Source: Spirochaetota bacterium
GTDB taxonomy: Bacteria; Spirochaetota; UBA4802; JAFGJZ01
DNA: 64,000 nucleotides
Assembly: GCA_027858855.1 (NCBI GenBank)
Contig: JAQIBV010000007.1
Coordinates: 1 to 64,000, forward strand
Direction of reading: 5' to 3'
Shown: positions 17,540 through 27,142 of the stretch, piece by piece
Position numbering within the stretch: the stretch's first letter is position 1
Layout: every line of letters starts with the position of its first letter
Made by a program: the position numbers and the translations under genes
The notes under the pieces: model-generated
The model's database searches: none
The model's input: the letters and a program-made list of their open reading frames with translations, nothing else
Told to the model about the DNA's origin: nothing

Positions 17540-17922
17540 CACTCTGCTATTTCATCACTGCTGAATTCTTCAATTGGTATATCAAACCGTATTGCAAGGT
17601 AGGCGTCTTCTCTGATTTTCAGTTCCGCGAATTTTTTTAATACTTCGGATGGGTTATTTTTCATTAATCCAGTTCTTACTATTGTTCCGGGAATTGACAG
17701 GATTCGTTCTCTGGTTTTAAAGAGAACAGTAATAGAGCGGTTTATTCCGGTTTTAGTGTGTGAAGCAACAAAGAGCCCTCCCTTGCTTATATCCAGAATA
17801 CGTCCCTTTCCTTTTACGGGGCGTGTATGTATCAGTTCGGGGTTTTCGGGGTCACCATCGTGATACTGAAATTTTACTTTCAAAAGGCACGAATAGCGTT
17901 GGTATTCTCGTTTTTCTTGCAT
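17539..17922 (-). CDS. PilZ-domain c-di-GMP-binding protein
   Basis: 127 aa, a single PilZ domain. The arginine motif REYQRYSC (R5/R9) and the second motif DISKGGLFV lie at the expected distance and make the c-di-GMP site. Strands ITVLFKTRERILSIPGTIVR complete the barrel. It is a receptor that changes shape on binding c-di-GMP, often controlling motility or exopolysaccharide; in spirochaetes PilZ proteins affect flagellar motility. First gene of a two-gene unit with the coiled-coil protein. The intact motifs suggest binding ability. Confidence 0.88.
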   Translation of the reverse strand: MQEKREYQRYSCLLKVKFQYHDGDPENPELIHTRPVKGKGRILDISKGGLFVASHTKTGINRSITVLFKTRERILSIPGTIVRTGLMKNNPSEVLKKFAELKIREDAYLAIRFDIPIEEFSSDEIAE

Positions 17923-19847
<1,925 letters not shown>

Positions 19848-19898
19848 AGCTTGAAATAATTATCTTTCGGTTGTACTTTCAATACAGAGGTTTGATTT

Positions 19899-21329
19899 AT
19901 GGCGGTTTCTCTTTCCATAGGCTTAAAACAGTCACAGCGTCTTGCCATGACGCAGAGCTTGAGACAATCTATAGAGATGCTTCAGCTATCTACATTGGAA
20001 CTTGCTGAGACTATTTCTCATGAGCTTGAAACGAATCCTATCCTTGAAGAAGTGGCTACTTCTGAAGATGTAACATATAACGATGAATTAATTCAGGACA
20101 TGAATCTCCAACTTTCGGGTGATACCTCGAAGGCTGATCGTATTGAAGAACGTGATCGCGATTTCGGCAATACAAGTGATGCCGGGTTTCAAAAAAGTTA
20201 TGACGATGACCGAAAGCAGCAGGCTATTGAGAATGCCTTTGTTGAAAGGGAGTCTCTTGCCGACCATCTGACCGCTCAGGTTCGTGTGCAGAAGGGCTCA
20301 GAAGAAGAGATCGACTTTTTGGTGACGCTCATATCCCTTCTTGATGATAATGGTTTTTTTACCGATAATTACCAGACCTTTTGTAAAGAACAGTCTGTTA
20401 CTACCGACTATCTTATAGGATGTTTAAAGAAAATTTCGTTTCTTGAACCGGTTGGCTGTGGTGCCTCGTCAGTACAGCAGACACTTCTGTGGCAGTGTGA
20501 AAGCAGGTATCCCGATGATGATATATTATGCACAATGATTCGTGAGTATTTTGATCTGCTTTCGAAGTTGTTTTACGATCAGATTTCAAAAAAAATGGAT
20601 TTACCGGTTGATCTTATAATTAAAAAAAGTACATTGATTCAGGGGCTCTCTCCCTATCCTGGCAGGCTTTTTTCAAAAAAAGAGACAAACTATGTTATTC
20701 CCGAGTTGGAAGTTCACTATGTAGATGATCAGATAATTCTGATGTTCTATGACGATTGGATTCCACGGGTGAAAATCAACAGCTATTATACCAGTATGGT
20801 TGCGTCTTCCAAGATTGATAAAGAGATTAAAAAATACATTCGTGAAAGAATTAATTCTGCGAAATATCTATTGCGCAGTATTTCCGGCCGTCGTGAAACA
20901 ATCGAAAAGGTTGTTCGCGCAATTATGGAGTTTCAGACCGATTTTCTGCAAAAAGGTCCGGGCCATCTTAAGCCACTTATTCATGCTGATATTGCCGATC
21001 ATACAGGGTTTAACGAGTCGACAATTAGCCGGGTTACTTCGAATAAGTATGTTCAGACATCCTGGGGTATTTTTGAACTGAAATATTTCTTTGTTACCCG
21101 TGTAAATTCAGAAAATAGTGATCAATCTTCTGATAATGTGCTAAAACTAATACAGGATATTATTACCGGCGAAGACCCTGAAAATCCTTTTACAGATGAG
21201 CAGATTGTCAGTCGTCTGGACAAGGCCGGTATCCAGACTGCCAGACGAACAATTGCAAAGTATCGTGGTGTCCTTAACATTCCTTCTTCAACAAAGAGGA
21301 AACGAATAAATAAGTTAAAAATGGAGTGA
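19899..21329 (+). CDS. rpoN: RNA polymerase sigma-54 factor
   Basis: 476 aa. Region I, the activator-interacting glutamine-rich segment, is intact (QSQRLAMTQSLRQSIEMLQL). An acidic region II follows. The core-binding and helix-turn-helix parts (STISRVTSNKYVQTSWGIFE) precede the RpoN box ARRTIAKYRGVLNIP, which reads the -24 element. It needs an AAA+ activator such as the one encoded 5 kb downstream. hpf begins 4 nt after its stop, as in many bacteria. Confidence 0.97.
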   Translation: MAVSLSIGLKQSQRLAMTQSLRQSIEMLQLSTLELAETISHELETNPILEEVATSEDVTYNDELIQDMNLQLSGDTSKADRIEERDRDFGNTSDAGFQKSYDDDRKQQAIENAFVERESLADHLTAQVRVQKGSEEEIDFLVTLISLLDDNGFFTDNYQTFCKEQSVTTDYLIGCLKKISFLEPVGCGASSVQQTLLWQCESRYPDDDILCTMIREYFDLLSKLFYDQISKKMDLPVDLIIKKSTLIQGLSPYPGRLFSKKETNYVIPELEVHYVDDQIILMFYDDWIPRVKINSYYTSMVASSKIDKEIKKYIRERINSAKYLLRSISGRRETIEKVVRAIMEFQTDFLQKGPGHLKPLIHADIADHTGFNESTISRVTSNKYVQTSWGIFELKYFFVTRVNSENSDQSSDNVLKLIQDIITGEDPENPFTDEQIVSRLDKAGIQTARRTIAKYRGVLNIPSSTKRKRINKLKME

Positions 21330-21333
21330 ACGT

Positions 21334-22119
21334 ATGAACCTAAGAATTACAGGAAGACATGTCTCAGTTTCGGAAAAACTAAAGGAGCATGTAGAAAAAA
21401 AGGTTTCAAAAATCGAAAAGTATTTTAATCAAATTATCTCGGTTGAGGTAATCATTTTCGAAGAGAAGGTGGATAAAGTAGTAGAAATAATAATTCATGC
21501 TGATGGCGCAAAATTTTACAGCTCTGATAAGTCAGGCGATTATTACAGTTGTGTCGATTCGTTAATCGATAAGCTCGATCAGCAAATCAAAAAGCATAAG
21601 GAAAAGTTACAGCAGCATAAAGGTCCTGGTACCGGACATATGCCGATTATTGATCTTGCAGGTGATGATCATGAATCTGTCGCTGTAATTGAGGCATCTT
21701 CGAAACCTCTGAATTTTAAAGAAGCCTACCTTGAGTTGAAATTAGAAAATGATGGATACATTCTTTACAAAAAAGACAATGAAGATATTGATTATGCTAA
21801 TCATAATTATGCTTTGCTCTACGAAGATGATAAAAAATATGTTATGGTCGAAATTCCAGATGAGATGATTAAGAATAAATCTTTCAACGGCAAGTTAAGC
21901 TGTTTTGAACTTGATATAAAGAGTGACTCTGCGACTGATCCACAGATAGATTTGAAGGCAACAGATAAGGATATAGCTACCTTAAATATTAATCAGGCAA
22001 TTGTGGCACACGAGCAGAGTAATAACAAGTTTTTTCCTTTTTACAATACTGAATCGTCGTCGCTTAACCTTTTGGTTAAACGTTCAAATCAGCTTGAGAT
22101 CGTTGTTCCGGCACAATAG
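21334..22119 (+). CDS. hpf: Ribosome hibernation promoting factor, extended form
   Basis: 261 aa, longer than long-form HPF (about 180-190). Residues 1-95 are the ribosome-binding domain (LRITGRHVSVSEKLKEHV onward). Residues 118-174 resemble the dimerising C-terminal domain in a divergent form (KPLNFKEAYLELKLENDGYI, then YALLYEDDKKYVMVEIP). Residues 212-259 look like a second copy closer to the family pattern (AIVAHEQSNNKFFPFYN, then LLVKRSNQLEIVVP). It blocks the decoding centre in stationary phase and pairs 70S ribosomes into 100S dimers. Follows rpoN by 4 nt; hprK follows after 2 nt. Confidence 0.85.
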   Translation: MNLRITGRHVSVSEKLKEHVEKKVSKIEKYFNQIISVEVIIFEEKVDKVVEIIIHADGAKFYSSDKSGDYYSCVDSLIDKLDQQIKKHKEKLQQHKGPGTGHMPIIDLAGDDHESVAVIEASSKPLNFKEAYLELKLENDGYILYKKDNEDIDYANHNYALLYEDDKKYVMVEIPDEMIKNKSFNGKLSCFELDIKSDSATDPQIDLKATDKDIATLNINQAIVAHEQSNNKFFPFYNTESSSLNLLVKRSNQLEIVVPAQ

Positions 22120-22121
22120 TT

Positions 22122-23072
22122 ATGGTTCAGAAGCTTTTTTTACGAGATTTGCTGTCTAATCCTGAGGATACACAGTTGCACATGGTCTCCCTAACGGGAG
22201 AGATGGGGCTTGGAAGAGAAATTGACAGTGCAGATATAAACCGGCCGGGGCTTAGCCTCGCCGGTTTTTTTGACCATTTTGCCGGTAATCGTATTCAGGT
22301 ATTTGGTAAGGGAGAGAGTGCCTACATAGACTCACTTTCTCATAATGAGGCAATCGAATCGTTTAAAAAATTTTTTTCGTTCAAGGTATTCTGTACTATT
22401 TTTACTCATAGCAAACGCCCTCCTGATATTTTTCTTGAATTAGCTGAAAAAAATGGAACACCTGTTTTTGTTACTGATTTGACAACAGCGTCCTTTATTC
22501 GTTTACTGCACCATGTTGTATCGGAGACTCATGCCCCTCAGAAGAATATCCATGGAACCCTGGTTGATGTTTTTGGTCTTGGTGTGCTGATAATAGGATC
22601 AAGCGGAGTGGGTAAGAGCGAGGCTGCACTGGAACTGATAGAGCGGGGGCATCGCCTTATTGGTGATGATATCGTTAATGTAAAATGGGTAAAAGAGTCA
22701 ATGCTGGTAGGGCAGGGATCCAAGTTTATCCGTCACCACATGGAGATTAGAGGTCTTGGCATTTTGAATGTGACCGATGTATTCGGTATTGGTTCTGTTC
22801 GTAACCGAAAACGAATTGAGCTTGTCGTAAAACTGGAGTTATGGGATGATGACAAAGAGTATGAGCGGTTAGGGCTCTCTGAAACCCATTATAACCTTTT
22901 GGGAATGGAAGTCCCCTATGTTTTATTACCAGTCAGACCAGGAAGAAATATCCCGATACTGATTGAAAGTGCTGCATTGAATCAGCGCTTGAAAAAGATG
23001 GGTGTGTACTCGGCCCAGGAGCTTGATAAGCGCATACAGGAATGGATAAAGTTGGAGAGAAGTGATGGTTGA
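22122..23072 (+). CDS. hprK: HPr kinase/phosphorylase
   Basis: 316 aa, normal length. Residues 1-130 form the N-terminal domain. The kinase domain has H144 (IHGTLVDV), the Walker A loop GSSGVGKSE (159-167) and the D182/D183 pair (LIGDDIV). The signature EIRGLGILNVTDVFGIGSVR (208 onward) governs the phosphorylase reaction. It phosphorylates HPr on Ser46 with ATP or PPi and reverses this in response to phosphate and sugar phosphates. The target ptsH overlaps its 3' end by 8 nt. Confidence 0.96.
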   Translation: MVQKLFLRDLLSNPEDTQLHMVSLTGEMGLGREIDSADINRPGLSLAGFFDHFAGNRIQVFGKGESAYIDSLSHNEAIESFKKFFSFKVFCTIFTHSKRPPDIFLELAEKNGTPVFVTDLTTASFIRLLHHVVSETHAPQKNIHGTLVDVFGLGVLIIGSSGVGKSEAALELIERGHRLIGDDIVNVKWVKESMLVGQGSKFIRHHMEIRGLGILNVTDVFGIGSVRNRKRIELVVKLELWDDDKEYERLGLSETHYNLLGMEVPYVLLPVRPGRNIPILIESAALNQRLKKMGVYSAQELDKRIQEWIKLERSDG

Positions 23073-23328
23073 GAAGAAAGTTGTGATACCGGGAGATTCC
23101 GGCATACATGCCCGACCGGCGACAATGCTTGTTAAAATGGCAACAAAATTTAACTGCAATGTTTTTATTGAAAAAGATGGTACAGATGCTAATTTAAAGT
23201 CTATACTTAATATTCTTGCCTTGGGTCTTACAGGTGGTACTGAAATAAAAATCAAAGCTGATGGAGTGGGTGAGAACGAAGCAGTGGATGAGATAGTAGC
23301 TTTGATTGAACGTGACTTTGCAGACTGA
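23065..23328 (+). CDS. ptsH: Phosphocarrier protein HPr
   Basis: 87 aa from the ATG at 23065; a GTG one codon earlier is unnecessary. With this start the phosphorylation site falls at the canonical position, H15 in SGIHARPA, and the HprK target at S46 in LKSILNIL. Both sites are intact, so this HPr can take phosphate from enzyme I on His15 and from HprK on Ser46. Overlaps hprK by 8 nt and shares the TGATG junction with the kinase gene downstream, a sign of translational coupling. Confidence 0.96.
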   Translation: MVEKKVVIPGDSGIHARPATMLVKMATKFNCNVFIEKDGTDANLKSILNILALGLTGGTEIKIKADGVGENEAVDEIVALIERDFAD

Positions 23329-25118
23329 TGCTACAGTTCTTTTTTAAGGGTGGCCGGGACAGAAAGGGGCGCATTCAGGATTTTGCTGTACTATTCGGGC
23401 TGTTGCTATTTTCCACTGTTCTGATCCTCGGTCTTTTACCAAGACAGGGAGATTCTGCTTCATCATTAAATACGTTTTTCATGAATATAATGATGGTTGT
23501 TCCTGTCATTATTGCTGTCTATTTTATTATAATATCGTTCCGTCGTAAAATTAGCAATTCTGTTTCTCATGTAAGTACATCTATACGAACCAAGATAATG
23601 CTGGCACTTCTTTTTGTTGCTATCGTTCCTACCTTGCCGATCACAATAATCTCAAATAATATTGTTAACACAGCTATTTCTGAACTATTCACTCTTGATA
23701 CTCAGACTATTTTACAGGAGGCAGTTCACCTTTCAGCCGATTCGAAAGAGCTCTATTTTTCATCTCTTGAAAGAGAGCGGCAGTGGTTCTATCGGACATT
23801 GCGTCGTGGTATGATTGATCTCAACACCTCTGATACAAATAACTATATAGCTCAGACGATGGCAGACCGTGGAATTATCTATGAGTGCTATCGATTTGAA
23901 AGAATCGGTAGTAAAAAAAATATAGTTCCGGTTTACCTCAACAAGGATGGAGTTAAATTCAGGAAAGACCTCCGCTGGTTTATTGGTTTTACTTCTGCTC
24001 AAAGCAGTATGAAAATGTATCGTATGACCTCTTCTGACCAGACCTTAATTATGACTATGGCCCGCCGGGACGACTATATTGCAGTTTTTTACAGAATCAT
24101 TCCTGAAGATTTTTTCTCGACTCGTCAGGCAATCGAAAAGGCTCAGGCTCGATATGAACAGAAGGCGTTTTTTATACCCTTTATCCAGAATGCCATTGGT
24201 GTATTTCTTTTAATACTTTCGATTGTGGTTATTTTGATATCTGTGGGATTAAGTTTTTTCCTTTCAAGAAACATAACACGACCGCTCTATGAACTGGTTG
24301 ATGCCTCTCGCCTGATTGCAAAGGGTGATTTTACAGTTCATTTGACAAGAAAGGCCTCGGATGAAATATCATTGTTATATGGTTCTTTCAATGCAATGGT
24401 AAGTCAGCTCGATGAGAGCCGCAGAGCAATGATGCATATGCAAAAACTTGAGGCATGGAAAGAGGTTGGTTCCAAGTTGATGCATGAGATAAAAAATCCT
24501 TTGACACCTATTAGGCTGTCGGCAGAACGGATACGCAGAAAGTATTTCGAAAATTCAGAGAGTCTTGATGCTGTTGTAAAAACAGGTACAGATACAATTA
24601 TTGAAGAAGTCGATGCTCTTCAGCATATTTTACAGGAGTTTTCGCGCTACACCCGCTTACCAAAGCTGACTCCTGTTCTGCAGAATGTTAATGAGATATT
24701 ACAGAATTGCGTAGATTTCTTTCATGGTCATGAAAAGATAGATTTCAAATTATTCCTTGACGATAGCCTTGTTGACCTTAAAATCGATAGAATTCTCTTC
24801 CGCCAGGTTTTAATAAATATAATAAAGAATGCTATTGAGGCCATGGACTATATAGGAGAGATCGTGATCTCGAGTGAATCTGATGGTTCGAACGCTATTA
24901 TCAGAATTAGAGATAATGGCCCCGGTATACCACATAACGATTTAAGCCGTTTGTTCGAGCCTACGTTTTCACGAAAGCAGGATGGAACTGGTCTTGGCCT
25001 TGCAATTGTTGAAAAGATTGTACTTGAACATGGTGGTAGAATTAAATGCAGAAGTGTGGTCGGTAACGGGGCTGAATTCATTATTAAACTTCCCATTAAT
25101 ATACAGGAGTCGCGTTAA
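23328..25118 (+). CDS. NtrY-like membrane sensor histidine kinase
   Basis: 596 aa. Membrane segments at about 18-37, 53-71 and 90-110. An extracytoplasmic sensing region follows (111-282), then another membrane segment (284-312), a HAMP domain (313-365) and the kinase core. H-box GSKLMHEIKNPLTPIRLSAE with phospho-acceptor H386 is the NtrY type, followed by SAERIRRKY. ATP-binding boxes: NIIKNAIEAM, DNGPGIP, GTGLGLAIVEKI. The start overlaps the ptsH stop and the response regulator gene follows after 2 nt, so the three form one unit. The stimulus is unknown. Confidence 0.93.
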   Translation: MLQFFFKGGRDRKGRIQDFAVLFGLLLFSTVLILGLLPRQGDSASSLNTFFMNIMMVVPVIIAVYFIIISFRRKISNSVSHVSTSIRTKIMLALLFVAIVPTLPITIISNNIVNTAISELFTLDTQTILQEAVHLSADSKELYFSSLERERQWFYRTLRRGMIDLNTSDTNNYIAQTMADRGIIYECYRFERIGSKKNIVPVYLNKDGVKFRKDLRWFIGFTSAQSSMKMYRMTSSDQTLIMTMARRDDYIAVFYRIIPEDFFSTRQAIEKAQARYEQKAFFIPFIQNAIGVFLLILSIVVILISVGLSFFLSRNITRPLYELVDASRLIAKGDFTVHLTRKASDEISLLYGSFNAMVSQLDESRRAMMHMQKLEAWKEVGSKLMHEIKNPLTPIRLSAERIRRKYFENSESLDAVVKTGTDTIIEEVDALQHILQEFSRYTRLPKLTPVLQNVNEILQNCVDFFHGHEKIDFKLFLDDSLVDLKIDRILFRQVLINIIKNAIEAMDYIGEIVISSESDGSNAIIRIRDNGPGIPHNDLSRLFEPTFSRKQDGTGLGLAIVEKIVLEHGGRIKCRSVVGNGAEFIIKLPINIQESR

Positions 25119-25120
25119 CT

Positions 25121-26473
25121 ATGGCAAAGGTATTAATTGTTGATGATGAACCGAATATTCTTAAGGTTCTTAGCCAGATATTGCAGGATGAAGAGCATAT
25201 TGTGTACGAGGCAGCTGATGGAGCCTCTGCGCAAGATTTTATTGCAAAAAATGATATTGATCTTGCGTTCATAGATTTATGGCTTCCCGATATTGATGGC
25301 CTGGAAATTCTTGAACAGCTAAAAAACATTCAGCCAGATGTTGCGGTTATTATGATATCTGGACATGCTTCAATTGATGTCGCAGTCAAAGCGACCAAGA
25401 TGGGCGCTTATGATTTTATGGAAAAGCCCCCGGCTTATGACCGTATTGTGACGATTGCACGAAATGCGTTGGAAACTGCATTACTTCGCAAAGAGAATCG
25501 CTCGCTTAAGGACAGCAGTGAAGATGGAGAGATGATCGGATCTTCTTCCGCTCTTCAGGAAATTAAAGAGACAATTGACCGTGCTGCGGCGACCAATGCA
25601 CGTGTCTTTATTACCGGGCCTAATGGTAGCGGAAAAGAGCTTGTTGCCAAGGCAATATATAAAAGATCGAAGCGTAAAGGACGCCCATTTGTTAAGGTAA
25701 ACTGTGCTGCCATTCCGGATGAACTGATTGAAAGCGAACTCTTTGGTCATGAAAAGGGATCTTTTACCGGTGCTGTTGGAAAGCGTCTGGGCAAATTCGA
25801 GACAGCACATGGCGGTTCAATTTTTCTTGATGAGATTTGTGATATGAGTCTTTCGGCTCAGGCAAAGGTCTTAAGGGTTCTTCAGGAGTCGGAGTTTGAG
25901 CGTGTTGGTGGCAATGAGACAATTAAAGTGGATGTTCGTGTAATTGCTGCAACCAATGTGGATGTCGAGAAAGCCATTGAAGAGAATCGCTTCAGAGAGG
26001 ATCTCTATTATAGATTGAATGTTATCCCAATATATGTGCCCCCTCTTTCTGAACGCTCCTGTGATATTCCTTTGTTGGTTGATCACTACCTGACGATGTT
26101 TTCCAAAGAACATGGTATTGGGGAAAAGCGAATCGATGAGAAGGGAATGTCTTTTCTGAAAAATTATCCGTGGCCCGGTAATGTTCGACAGCTGAAAAAC
26201 ATTATTGAACGGGTGGCAATTATGGTGTCGCGTGATATTATAACTGATGTTGATATCGAACACTATATAGAGTCGGCTGATTCATTTACCGACTTATCAC
26301 TTACTGATAAGTCATCTTTGAAAAAGGCTAAAGAGCAATTTGAAAAAGAATTTATAACCAAAACACTTCAGTCGTTGAATATGAATGTTACACTTACGGC
26401 CAAAGAACTTGGTATAGAACGCACGAATCTTCATCGTAAAATCAAGCAGTATAATATAGATACTTCGCGGTAA
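25121..26473 (+). CDS. NtrX/NtrC-family sigma-54-dependent response regulator
   Basis: 450 aa, three domains. Receiver 1-120 with phospho-acceptor D52 (FIDLWLPD) and K102. AAA+ domain about 138-370 with Walker A GPNGSGKE (166-173) and the sigma-54 contact loop GSFTGA (213-218; Ser in place of the usual Ala, a known variant). Fis-type helix-turn-helix at the C-terminus (LTAKELGIERTNLHRKIKQY). Phosphorylated by the NtrY-like kinase in front, it should activate sigma-54 promoters; rpoN lies in the same gene run. Confidence 0.94.
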   Translation: MAKVLIVDDEPNILKVLSQILQDEEHIVYEAADGASAQDFIAKNDIDLAFIDLWLPDIDGLEILEQLKNIQPDVAVIMISGHASIDVAVKATKMGAYDFMEKPPAYDRIVTIARNALETALLRKENRSLKDSSEDGEMIGSSSALQEIKETIDRAAATNARVFITGPNGSGKELVAKAIYKRSKRKGRPFVKVNCAAIPDELIESELFGHEKGSFTGAVGKRLGKFETAHGGSIFLDEICDMSLSAQAKVLRVLQESEFERVGGNETIKVDVRVIAATNVDVEKAIEENRFREDLYYRLNVIPIYVPPLSERSCDIPLLVDHYLTMFSKEHGIGEKRIDEKGMSFLKNYPWPGNVRQLKNIIERVAIMVSRDIITDVDIEHYIESADSFTDLSLTDKSSLKKAKEQFEKEFITKTLQSLNMNVTLTAKELGIERTNLHRKIKQYNIDTSR

Positions 26474-26476
26474 AAC

Positions 26477-27142
26477 ATGTATCAAGAACTGGCCAAAATA
26501 ATTCGTGACTCGCCTGAGTCAGTGCTTCTGCATAAAGACGGTGAAGACCTAACTTTCCTCATCGAGTGGTTGTCCCGTGAAATCCCTCCAGCTGAAGACA
26601 TAAAACATCCAGTTCACGAGCCTGTACAAGTCGAGACCGTCTATAATTCGGTAGAAGCATGTAATGCCTGCCCTGATATAGTTGAACGGAAAAAAAGTGT
26701 TGGTGATGGCACAAGCGGAGTTATGATTATCCTCAATGCTCCGATGTTTATGAGCTCTTTTGAAAAAAATGAATTGCGTAAAGATTCCATCGACCTTCTT
26801 AAGAAGATGGTCGTTTCTATGAATCTTGAACTTTCAGAAGTGTATATTACAAATATGATCAAATGTGAGAGCTCGAACACGTTATTAAAACCGAGTACGC
26901 AGTTGCAGTCTTGCTTGCATTTTCTCGAGGATGAAATTGAAAAGATGTCTCCTGATATTGTTATAGTCTTTGGTGATCTGACTCCACTGCGCCGTGTTCG
27001 CAAGAAATTCATTCATTCCAGCTGGTACGAGATTCCTCATCCCCTTACATTAATACAAAATCCCCCGCTTAAGCGGGAGGCCTGGAATACAATGAAGCTT
27101 ATCTTGGCTACAATGGCTGAAATTAAAGAAAACAAACTATGA
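26477..27142 (+). CDS. Uracil-DNA glycosylase family 4-like protein, degenerate
   Basis: 221 aa. The C-terminal 160 residues follow the layout of iron-sulfur family 4 uracil-DNA glycosylases: four cysteines at suitable places (C62 and C65 in CNACPD, C130 in MIKC, C146 in LQSC), VYITNMIKC, and an HP near the end (IPHPLTLIQNP). However, the catalytic GE-A-PG-x-x-ED and G-PFVG motifs are absent; the position reads ILNAPMFMSSFEKNEL. It may bind the cluster and DNA without normal glycosylase chemistry, or use different residues. The final 4 nt overlap priA, pointing to a replication or repair role. Confidence 0.7.
   Translation: MYQELAKIIRDSPESVLLHKDGEDLTFLIEWLSREIPPAEDIKHPVHEPVQVETVYNSVEACNACPDIVERKKSVGDGTSGVMIILNAPMFMSSFEKNELRKDSIDLLKKMVVSMNLELSEVYITNMIKCESSNTLLKPSTQLQSCLHFLEDEIEKMSPDIVIVFGDLTPLRRVRKKFIHSSWYEIPHPLTLIQNPPLKREAWNTMKLILATMAEIKENKL

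Noticed and set aside
25871-26263. 130-codon minus-strand frame inside the response regulator gene
   Set aside because: Antisense shadow across the conserved AAA+ domain.
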